From an uncultured Pseudomonadota bacterium (lineage in GTDB: Bacteria > Pseudomonadota > Alphaproteobacteria > RF32 > CAG-239), in contig CASFLB010000024.1 of the NCBI GenBank assembly GCA_949295395.1, forward strand, positions 1 through 13,711: 13,711 nucleotides of DNA, given 5' to 3'. Positions 1 to 5,400 of the stretch are shown here, piece after piece; the stretch's first letter is position 1, and each line of letters begins with the position of its first letter. Made by a program: the position numbers and the translations under genes. The notes beneath the pieces are model-generated. The model had not been told where the DNA came from and searched no databases. It saw only the letters and a program-made list of their open reading frames with translations.

Positions 1-1
1 A

Positions 2-130
2 TCTGATAGTAATTTTTTTGGCGAATATGTTCTCTCTTCAGAGAAGCACCTGAGGCTCAAATCAGGACTATTCCAGAAACGAATCTTGTCTGCCACACTT
101 AGAACATCGGTTAGAACTTTTTGGTTTTAG
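2..130 (+). CDS. possible C-terminal end of an unidentified protein, cut by the window edge
   Basis: One plus-strand frame is open from the window edge for 42 codons and stops with TAG at 128-130. The translated tail is mixed and basic, reading LRLKSGLFQKRILSATLRTS near its end, which looks more like real protein than random translation of AT-rich DNA. I do not recognise a family. Its position directly upstream of, and co-oriented with, a DNA methyltransferase would fit a restriction endonuclease or another partner gene, but that is inference from position only. The other plus-strand frames contain early stops. It could also be chance, since 42 codons is short. Confidence 0.4.
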   Translation, partial: SDSNFFGEYVLSSEKHLRLKSGLFQKRILSATLRTSVRTFWF

Positions 131-196
131 CCCAAAAAGCCATTGATGTATTAACCAATCTGATAAATAGTAAGTTTGGAGAAGAATAGGGGTGTT

Positions 197-1123
197 ATGA
201 ACATCAAAGCGCCGCGCAACAAAACGCTTGAACTCAGCCCGAAAGAGATGAATGCCTATGCCAAAAGGGCGATTAAGTTAAATTTCAAAGCATCAATAGA
301 TTATATAATAGATAAAACCATTCATCAAGACATGATGAAAACACTTGATTATCTGCCGGATTCTTCGGTTGATTTAATTGTTGTAGATCCGCCATATAAT
401 CTAACCAAAGTTTTCGGAAACAGTGTATTTAAAGAGCGCGATTTCAGTGAATACAAAAAATGGCTTGAAAAATGGGTCAAGAAGCTTCCCCGAATATTGA
501 AGGAAAACGGAAGTTTGTATATCTGTGCGGATTGGAAAACATCAATTTCAATACCAGAGGTTGTTGGCAAATATTTTATCTTGCAAAATCGTATTTCTTG
601 GGAAAGAGAAAAAGGACGCGGCGCGAAAGATAATTGGAAAAATTGTTTAGAAGACATATGGTTTTTTACCAAAAGTAAAGATTATACGTTTAATTTAGAG
701 GCCGTAAAAATTTTGCGTCCGGTAGTTGCTCCTTATCGAGATGAGCAGGGTGAGCCCAAGGATTGGGTAGAAGAGAGCGGCAAGCGCAGCCGTCTGACAT
801 ACCCGTCAAATATATGGACAGATATCTCTATTCCGTTTTGGTCAATGCCTGAAAACACACCGCACCCAACACAAAAACCTGAAAAATTAATTGCCAAGCT
901 GATTTTAGCCTCAAGTAACGAAGGGGATGTTGTCTTTGATCCGTTTTTGGGGTCAGGAACGACAGCGGTTGTTGCCAAAAAACTCGGCCGCCATTATATT
1001 GGTATTGAAAAAGAAAAAGAATATGTAGCATACGCCGAGTTTCGTCTAGAACAAGCGGAAAGAAATAAAGAGATACAAGGTTACGAGAACGGTGTATTTA
1101 AATCACGTAACGCCGAAATGTAG
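197..1123 (+). CDS. DNA adenine/cytosine-N4 methyltransferase, beta class
   Basis: This 308-residue protein is an S-adenosylmethionine-dependent methyltransferase acting on an exocyclic amino group of DNA. The catalytic motif IV, DPPYN, is at residues 64-68. An HPTQKP element is at 223-228, and the SAM-binding FDPFLGSGT (motif I) follows at 247-255. Catalytic motif before SAM motif defines the beta class, the group of M.RsrI, M.MboII and CcrM. The middle region resembles the M.RsrI side more than CcrM, and the CcrM-type C-terminal DNA-binding tail is not obvious. N6-adenine is the likelier product, but the target site cannot be read from sequence. I chose ATG 197, preceded by AGGGG, over an in-frame TTG at 176 that would add seven residues. 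No complete restriction gene is visible; a partner may lie left of the window. It could otherwise be an orphan epigenetic methylase. Confidence 0.9.
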   Translation: MNIKAPRNKTLELSPKEMNAYAKRAIKLNFKASIDYIIDKTIHQDMMKTLDYLPDSSVDLIVVDPPYNLTKVFGNSVFKERDFSEYKKWLEKWVKKLPRILKENGSLYICADWKTSISIPEVVGKYFILQNRISWEREKGRGAKDNWKNCLEDIWFFTKSKDYTFNLEAVKILRPVVAPYRDEQGEPKDWVEESGKRSRLTYPSNIWTDISIPFWSMPENTPHPTQKPEKLIAKLILASSNEGDVVFDPFLGSGTTAVVAKKLGRHYIGIEKEKEYVAYAEFRLEQAERNKEIQGYENGVFKSRNAEM

Positions 1124-1189
1124 ATATAAAGTTTAAGCCATAAAAGAAGCAGAGCCACTTGTATTTTATTTAAGAAAGCATAAATCAAA

Positions 1190-1214
1190 TTATGCCGAAA
1201 AAAATTCGGCATAA
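1190..1214. promoter_or_regulatory. perfect 10-bp hairpin or palindrome ahead of the microprotein gene
   Basis: TTATGCCGAA at 1190-1199 and TTCGGCATAA at 1205-1214 are exact reverse complements around an A5 loop. No T-run follows immediately (the next bases are CGAAAT), so it is a poor intrinsic terminator. It could be an mRNA hairpin at the end of the methyltransferase transcript, or an operator or leader element for the microprotein gene 36 bases downstream. The structure is certain; its role is not. Confidence 0.6.
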
Positions 1215-1249
1215 CGAAATCTTTAATAATTTTTTTAGGAGAAATATTA

Positions 1250-1354
1250 ATGACAAACAAAAACACAAGCAAGTCGGCTTCGAGTAACGAAAATTCGACA
1301 AGCAACAGCAACAATACCTCAAAAACCGGTTGCGGTTGCGGCAAAAATAAATAG
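1250..1354 (+). CDS. 34-residue microprotein, Ser/Asn-rich with C-terminal GCGCGK motif
   Basis: ATG 1250 is preceded by a strong Shine-Dalgarno, AGGAG, seven bases upstream, and the frame ends at TAG 1352-1354. The peptide has 34 residues: about 26 low-complexity residues dominated by Ser, Asn, Thr and Lys, then TGCGCGKNK with both cysteines as a CxC pair. There is no signal peptide or membrane segment, so it should be cytoplasmic unless exported by an unseen route. A CxC pair at a flexible tail can bind soft metals such as Cu(I) or Zn(II), or could be a substrate for peptide modification; either role is inference. A hairpin precedes it and an intrinsic terminator follows at 1421-1458, so it looks like its own small transcription unit. 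No modification enzyme or transporter lies next to it. I do not recognise a named family. Confidence 0.62.
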   Translation: MTNKNTSKSASSNENSTSNSNNTSKTGCGCGKNK

Positions 1355-1420
1355 TCGACTAAAAACATAATACATATCGTTTGCACGTTATTATTAACAT
1401 AATATCACCTTAATTACACC

Positions 1421-1458
1421 GTCCCGACAAAAACACACTTGTCGGGACAATATTTTTT
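1421..1458 (+). terminator. intrinsic terminator after the microprotein gene
   Basis: GTCCCGACAA (1421-1430) pairs perfectly with TTGTCGGGAC (1439-1448) around an 8-base loop and is followed by AATATTTTTT. The 10-bp GC-containing stem with a T-rich tail is a classic Rho-independent terminator. Its 3' arm overlaps the putative -35 box of the lolA promoter. Confidence 0.85.
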
Positions 1459-1467
1459 CATTATAGT
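1439..1467 (+). promoter_or_regulatory. putative sigma70 promoter for lolA-xth
   Basis: TTGTCG (1439-1444) and TATAGT (1462-1467) are separated by 17 bases, which would start transcription near 1474, about 26 bases before the lolA start codon. The -35 box sits inside the descending arm of the upstream terminator. The -10 box is good and the -35 matches consensus at four of six positions. Confidence 0.42.
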
Positions 1468-1499
1468 GAAAGCAAGTAAAACAACGAAAGGAAAAACAT

Positions 1500-2111
1500 A
1501 TGCGAAAAGTGGCATTAGTAGCAGGATTTCTTATGCTCTTTAGCTCCAAAGCTTTTGCGCAAAAGGCAACAGACATCATAGAAATAGAAAGCTATTTAAA
1601 CAATATAAAAACATTGCAAGCATCGTTTGTTCAGACAGCAAGCAACGGCAACACCTCGGAAGGAAAGATTTATATTGCCAAGCCAAATAAGATTCGCATG
1701 GAGTATGATGAACCGGTAAATGTATCAATTATCGGCGATGGAAACTTTATTGTATATAATGACAAAGAATTAGATCAGGTTACCCATATTGATTATGATG
1801 ATGTTCCGGCAAGTCTAATTTTAGCCAATGATATAAAAATTGATGGTAAAAAAATTAAAATAACCGATTTTTATAAGGATTCGGGAACAACCGAAGCGGT
1901 TTTTGAGTATGAAGTCAATGGCGAAACTCACCCGATAACATTAGTTTTTAATAACAATCCTTTTGAATTAAAACAGTGGAAAATTACAGATCCGCAAGGA
2001 ATAGAGATTAGCGTTTTTCTTTATAATATGGAACAAGACAAAGAGCTTGATGAAACACTGTTCACAGTAAAAGAAAAACAAAACCCCGCAAGAAAGAAAA
2101 ATCGGAGATAA
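1500..2111 (+). CDS. lolA: outer-membrane lipoprotein carrier protein LolA
   Basis: LolA is the periplasmic chaperone that takes mature lipoproteins from the LolCDE exporter and carries them across the periplasm to the outer membrane. The 203-residue product has a Sec signal peptide ending AFA-Q at about residue 20. A LolA-like beta-sheet domain follows: an early LQASFVQT segment, then GKIYIAKPNKIRMEY and a NPFELKQWKITDPQG stretch typical of the hydrophobic half-barrel. The C-terminus is Lys/Arg-rich. Length fits the family. ATG 1500 has AAAGGA about seven bases upstream. The stop is one base before the xth start, so the two genes are almost certainly one operon. No LolB is visible; alphaproteobacteria often lack a recognisable one. 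The assignment rests on overall pattern, since LolA sequences diverge widely. Confidence 0.87.
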   Translation: MRKVALVAGFLMLFSSKAFAQKATDIIEIESYLNNIKTLQASFVQTASNGNTSEGKIYIAKPNKIRMEYDEPVNVSIIGDGNFIVYNDKELDQVTHIDYDDVPASLILANDIKIDGKKIKITDFYKDSGTTEAVFEYEVNGETHPITLVFNNNPFELKQWKITDPQGIEISVFLYNMEQDKELDETLFTVKEKQNPARKKNRR

Positions 2112-2112
2112 G

Positions 2113-2919
2113 ATGACAACCGTAAAACTCGCAACATGGAATGTAAATTCCATAAGAATAAGGCTTGAACACTTAGCAAGATTTGCCAAAGAAAAACAAC
2201 CGGACATTATTTGCCTTCAAGAAGTAAAAGCCAAACCGGAAGATTTTCCGTTTGATGATGTTCGTTCGCTGGGATATGAAAATATCGCCTTATATAGTCA
2301 GGCCGGCTATAACGGTGTTGCAATTTTATCAAAATATCACTTGGATAAGGTAAAAGAGTGCGATTGGGTGGGCAAACACGATGCCCGCCATATCAAAGCC
2401 ACAATATTGGGCGATGTTGAAATAAATGATATTTACATTCCGGCTGGTGGCGACATTCCTGATCCGATAGAAAACCTCTCATTTGCCCATAAATTAACTT
2501 TTATGGATGATATTGCCGAATATTGGGAGCAGCATAAAAAAGAAAACCAAGATAAAAAAATGATAATCTGCGGCGATTTTAATGTTGCGCCTTTAGAAAA
2601 TGATGTTTGGAATCATAAACAGCTTTTAAAAATCGTATCGCACACTCCTGTTGAAGTCGAGCGATTAAATCGCCTAAAAAAATCGCTTGATTTTATTGAT
2701 ATAGGACGAGAATTTCACCCTGAACCCGAAAAAATCTTCACCTGGTGGAGCTATCGCAATCCGAACTGGAAGACCAACAACAAGGGACGTCGCCTTGACC
2801 ATATTTGGACAACACCAAAGTTAAAAGACAATATCAAGGGCTACGAAATTTTTAGCCAAACACGCTCATGGGAGCGACCGTCAGACCATGTTCCGGTTTT
2901 AGCCGAATTTTCTTTTTAA
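2113..2919 (+). CDS. xthA: exodeoxyribonuclease III (AP endonuclease, Xth family)
   Basis: This 268-residue enzyme incises DNA at abasic sites and removes 3' blocking groups and 3' nucleotides from duplex DNA in base excision repair. The endonuclease/exonuclease/phosphatase fold is clear. WNVNSIR (9-15) holds the metal-site asparagine, and LQEVK gives Glu37. GDFNVAP gives Asp155 and Asn157, RRLDHIW gives Asp229, and SDHVPV gives the catalytic pair Asp258-His259. Length matches the E. coli enzyme (268 residues). It starts one base after the lolA stop, with a GGAGA ribosome site inside the end of lolA, implying translational coupling. Its TAA directly abuts the stop of the convergent response regulator, leaving no intergenic base for a terminator. 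The lolA-xth pairing is one I recall from alphaproteobacteria. Confidence 0.95.
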   Translation: MTTVKLATWNVNSIRIRLEHLARFAKEKQPDIICLQEVKAKPEDFPFDDVRSLGYENIALYSQAGYNGVAILSKYHLDKVKECDWVGKHDARHIKATILGDVEINDIYIPAGGDIPDPIENLSFAHKLTFMDDIAEYWEQHKKENQDKKMIICGDFNVAPLENDVWNHKQLLKIVSHTPVEVERLNRLKKSLDFIDIGREFHPEPEKIFTWWSYRNPNWKTNNKGRRLDHIWTTPKLKDNIKGYEIFSQTRSWERPSDHVPVLAEFSF

Positions 2920-3528
2920 TCAAATATTGAGAAGATAGCCGCCATCTTCAGTCATAATGAGCTGTGCAGAATCATCTCCATGCTCAACTTTTTGCCGTAG
3001 GCGATAGATATGTGTTTCAATCGTGTGGGTTGAAGCCTCTGGGCTATACCCCCAAACCTCTTGCAGAAGTTCATTTTTTGATGTGATATTCGGCGAAGCC
3101 TTATAAAGATGTTTGATGATAGCCACTTCTTTTTCAGTTAATTTAATGGATTCGCCGGTTTTTAAATTAATAATATCTTTGGCGGCTGGTTGCAGTTCAT
3201 AAGTTCCGAAGCGCAAAAATCCTTCAGCCGAATTTTCAAAACGACTAATGCACGAATGCAACGAATCAAGCAGTTCAGCGAGCCGAAAAGGTTTAACAAA
3301 AACATGAACATTTTCAAGGGTAGACATTTTTTCATCAGAAGTAAACAGAAACAGAGGTACTTTTGCATCCACGGTTTTTAACAAGGATACATCTTCATCA
3401 ATAAGGGCGATATCAAAATTATCCACTTGATGACGAACCACAGAAAAACCTTCATTCATACGTTCAATTTGCTCGCACAAATCATTGGCAAAAAAATCAT
3501 TAGAACTTAGAAGCAAAATATTAGTCAT
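2920..3528 (-). CDS. compact OmpR-family response regulator
   Basis: The 202-residue product joins a short receiver domain (about 1-93) to a winged-helix DNA-binding domain (about 106-202). Receiver landmarks remain: acidic-pocket Asp11, probable phosphoacceptor Asp44 in DIALIDED, Thr63, and Lys79 in VKPF. Only about 33 residues separate Asp11 from Asp44, fewer than usual, so part of the alpha2-beta3 region is missing. The effector half has LTEKEVAIIKHL and the recognition-helix signature THTIETHIYRLRQKV, ending GGYLL. The start ATG has AAGGAA seven bases upstream. It lies 16 bases downstream of the porin on the same strand, so the two are probably co-transcribed. No histidine kinase is in the window. 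It likely acts as a transcription factor; the target is unknown. Confidence 0.85.
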   Translation of the reverse strand: MTNILLLSSNDFFANDLCEQIERMNEGFSVVRHQVDNFDIALIDEDVSLLKTVDAKVPLFLFTSDEKMSTLENVHVFVKPFRLAELLDSLHSCISRFENSAEGFLRFGTYELQPAAKDIINLKTGESIKLTEKEVAIIKHLYKASPNITSKNELLQEVWGYSPEASTHTIETHIYRLRQKVEHGDDSAQLIMTEDGGYLLNI

Positions 3529-3544
3529 TAAAAAATTCCTTGTA

Positions 3545-4660
3545 CTAGAAACTCAAACCAATTCCGAGAGCAAAGGCATAACCCTTACGATTTTTTTCAA
3601 GGGCGGGATCTTCTCCACGGAAATTAACATGAGCCGCGAGGGCATAAACATGAGCATATTTATTAATTTGAAAGTCATTGGCTAAGAGCAGAATTTGGTC
3701 TTTGTTTGAGGAATTATCGGCCTGAGATTCAAAATAACCGAGAGAAGATTTAATCGGGCCGAACTGATAGCCGATTCCGGCATTCCAAGCCTGACCTTCG
3801 CGGTAGCTGTCAAACAATCCGAGAGAAGAATTGGCACGAGAAATTTCAAAATCATTGCCGTCGACATAGGTTTTGCGAAAACTACCACCGACCGACCAAT
3901 TTCCGTAAGATAAGAGCAGTCCGGCTGATAAGTCGTTATCGTTTTTATGATAAAGTCCATAACCGAGAGAAAGCTCAGCTTGAATGGAACCAAAATTATT
4001 TTGATGATAAAGCCCAAGAACATAAGCATCGTCACGGTCATAAGCGGCATTAGAGCTGACAAGTCCGCGACGATTTTCGGTATCGGGAATATAGGAAAAC
4101 CCAAGCGTCGAATTATAAATTTCAGAGGTAAAATACGAAATTTTCGGAGCGACACCATCGGTATTAATTTCAGTTGAGTTTAAAGTTTTAAACGAGGTCT
4201 GAATCCCTTTGCGTCTTTGCCAATTTGGATTCGCAATAAAATCAACAATATCTGAATTATTGAGTTTAATAGGAGAAACCGAAGGCGCACCGACGGATAA
4301 GAGTGCGGCGGCATTAAATGTTTCGCCGGCAGAGAATGTTCCGAACGGTGTATTTAAATCAGCGGAGAGCTGTTTACCCCAACTTCCGTTATTAAAATTT
4401 TGCACTTCTTTGTCACTGGCTGCCATAAGGTCAAGGAAGAGCGTTGCGGAATAATCATCAGAAAAAGAGTAAGAATAAGAAGCATTGAGATTTCCTGCCG
4501 CTTGCAGAACATTGTTTTTTTGTAAAGGCTCATAAGGCTTGGACACATCATTATAGGCATAGAAAAAATCAGCATCACCGGCAATATCAAAACCGCTTTC
4601 GGCATGAGCCGAAGTTGCCATAAAAAGAACACCACCTAAAACAAGAAATAAAAAGCGCAT
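3545..4660 (-). CDS. outer-membrane porin-like beta-barrel protein
   Basis: The 371-residue product has a signal peptide ending AHA-E at about residue 20. The mature protein is rich in alternating hydrophobic/polar stretches with Gly, Tyr, Asn and Ser, and it ends in phenylalanine (GIGLSF). These are hallmarks of a trimeric-type porin inserted by the BAM machinery. Substrate is not predictable. The opening resembles the general diffusion porins annotated in alphaproteobacteria, and the N-terminal half could include a constriction loop near the acidic Asn/Asp-rich segment at about 140-150. I chose ATG at 4660, with GGAG six bases upstream, over an in-frame TTG at 4672 that would place the ribosome site inside the gene. 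It leads the operon that continues into the response regulator. Confidence 0.82.
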   Translation of the reverse strand: MRFLFLVLGGVLFMATSAHAESGFDIAGDADFFYAYNDVSKPYEPLQKNNVLQAAGNLNASYSYSFSDDYSATLFLDLMAASDKEVQNFNNGSWGKQLSADLNTPFGTFSAGETFNAAALLSVGAPSVSPIKLNNSDIVDFIANPNWQRRKGIQTSFKTLNSTEINTDGVAPKISYFTSEIYNSTLGFSYIPDTENRRGLVSSNAAYDRDDAYVLGLYHQNNFGSIQAELSLGYGLYHKNDNDLSAGLLLSYGNWSVGGSFRKTYVDGNDFEISRANSSLGLFDSYREGQAWNAGIGYQFGPIKSSLGYFESQADNSSNKDQILLLANDFQINKYAHVYALAAHVNFRGEDPALEKNRKGYAFALGIGLSF

Positions 4661-4690
4661 ATAAAACTCCAAACCTTAACAACAGGAATA

Positions 4691-4719
4691 AGTTTAAGCA
4701 TAAAAAGTCAAGATATCAA
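4691..4719 (-). promoter_or_regulatory. putative sigma70 promoter for the porin operon
   Basis: On the minus strand TTGATA (4719-4714) and TAAACT (4696-4691) are spaced by 17 bases. Transcription would start near 4684, giving a leader of about 24 bases that contains GGAG ahead of ATG 4660. Confidence 0.45.
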
Positions 4720-4736
4720 GAATAAAAAAAGCGCTC

Positions 4737-4855
4737 AATGAGCATAGGAGCAAGACGAACTTTAGTTCGAACCCGGTCGCCGAGAATTTAAAGCAACAAA
4801 AAAGACCTCAGCTAAAAAAACTGAAGTCTTTAAGAAACTGGCGCACTCGGCGGGG
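4737..4855. repeat. direct repeat copy 1: duplicated tRNA-Arg 3' end plus downstream terminator
   Basis: This 119-bp segment recurs at 4985-5104 with a single difference, seven versus eight A residues in the terminator loop. It contains the last 18 nt of the tRNA-Arg gene (part of the T stem, acceptor strand, discriminator and CCA) without the rest of the tRNA. It also carries the tRNA's terminator hairpin and about 60 further bases with a CGAAC-TTTA-GTTCG mini-hairpin. The interval 4661-5087 has no convincing gene; this repeat pair and its spacer fill most of it. Confidence 0.9.
4797..4830 (-). terminator. duplicated copy of the tRNA-Arg terminator
   Basis: On the minus strand AAGACTTCAG pairs with CTGAGGTCTT (one G-U pair) and runs into a T-run. 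It is the repeat-1 copy of the terminator at 5045-5079 and has no complete tRNA in front of it. Confidence 0.6.
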
Positions 4856-4984
4856 CGAGAGGAAAGCAAAGGCTCCGGTGGAGGCTTTGGTGACGAGCGA
4901 GGAGAATTTGTTAGGGATTGAAAGGCGCGACAGCGGCTTGAAAGAGCGTTACAAATCGACTGACCGAAGCGAGTTAGCGAATGA
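4856..4984. other. unique spacer between the two direct repeats, no convincing gene
   Basis: These 129 bp are visibly richer in G and C than the flanks and occur once in the window. They contain an imperfect dyad (AAAGGCTCC...GGAGGCTTT, about 4867-4887). An open frame crosses the region on the minus strand, but it runs through both repeats and the terminators, lacks a ribosome site, and reads as low-complexity Ser/Pro/Arg. I see no gene here. It may be the remnant of whatever was duplicated or inserted. Confidence 0.5.
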
Positions 4985-5104
4985 AATGAGCATAGGAGCA
5001 AGACGAACTTTAGTTCGAACCCGGTCGCCGAGAATTTAAAGCAACAAAAAAGACCTCAGCTAAAAAAAACTGAAGTCTTTAAGAAACTGGCGCACTCGGC
5101 GGGG
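4985..5104. repeat. direct repeat copy 2: contains the true tRNA-Arg 3' end
   Basis: This is the 120-bp partner of 4737-4855. The right boundary falls inside the tRNA-Arg gene, at the junction of the T loop and the 3' strand of the T stem. The repeat therefore covers the tRNA 3' end, its terminator and downstream DNA. The two copies lie 248-249 bp apart, start to start. Confidence 0.9.
5045..5079 (-). terminator. intrinsic terminator of tRNA-Arg
   Basis: Nine bases past the tRNA CCA on the minus strand, AAGACTTCAG (5079-5070) pairs with CTGAGGTCTT (5059-5050). The stem has 10 bp including one G-U pair, the loop is T-rich, and a run of T follows. Confidence 0.75.
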
Positions 5105-5164
5105 TTCGAACTCACAACCTTCTGATCCGTAGTCAGATGCTCTATCCAATTGAGCTACGAGTGC
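5088..5164 (-). tRNA. tRNA-Arg(ACG)
   Basis: The minus strand folds as a 77-nt cloverleaf. The acceptor GCACTCG pairs with CGAGTGC, discriminator G and encoded CCA follow, and the D arm is GCTC...GAGC. The anticodon arm TCTGA-CTACGGA-TCAGA gives anticodon ACG (wobble A normally deaminated to inosine), which decodes CGN arginine codons. The T arm is GTGAG-TTCGAAC-CCCGC, with a U-G pair and an A-C mismatch. The 3' portion from the T stem onward is duplicated at 4838-4855. Confidence 0.93.
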
Positions 5165-5189
5165 CTTGAACTAAGTTCGATAAGTTTAA

Positions 5190-5218
5190 TATAACGAAAT
5201 AAAAAATAATGCAAGCAA
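5190..5218 (-). promoter_or_regulatory. putative promoter of tRNA-Arg
   Basis: On the minus strand TTGCTT (5218-5213) and TTATAT (5195-5190) are 17 bases apart and end 25 bases before the tRNA 5' end. The match is moderate. Between this and the lipoprotein gene at 5401 lies AT-rich DNA in which I see no gene, only a weak TTTACA-16-TAAAAC candidate (5332-5359) for the downstream gene. Confidence 0.35.
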
Positions 5219-5400
5219 AATTTTCATAAATTTAAAAGAATTTTAATTTGTTGAAACTAAGATAAAACGCAAGGTTGAAAATTTTTTTGCAAAAAATTAG
5301 GGATTAAGACTTGTTTTTCTGCAAAATAACCTTTACAAATAAAAAGAAAAGAGTAAAACAATAAATCTGAAATTAATCGGTTTAATAAAAGGTTCGTTTT

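Noticed and set aside
3682..4158. 158-codon minus-strand open frame inside the porin gene
   Set aside because: It lies in another frame of the signal-peptide-bearing porin, whose own frame is full length with correct start and C-terminal Phe.
4766..4790. TTCGAACC string resembling a second tRNA T arm downstream of tRNA-Arg
   Set aside because: No matching acceptor, D or anticodon arm; it belongs to a small CGAAC-TTTA-GTTCG hairpin within the repeat.
4762..5001. 79-codon minus-strand open frame across the repeat region
   Set aside because: It runs through both repeat copies, a terminator and tRNA-derived sequence, has no ribosome site, and reads as low-complexity Ser/Pro/Arg.
4985..5104. Two-copy repeat considered as a CRISPR or short tandem array
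   Set aside because: Only two copies of 120 bp that carry a tRNA end and a terminator, with no regular short spacers and no cas genes.
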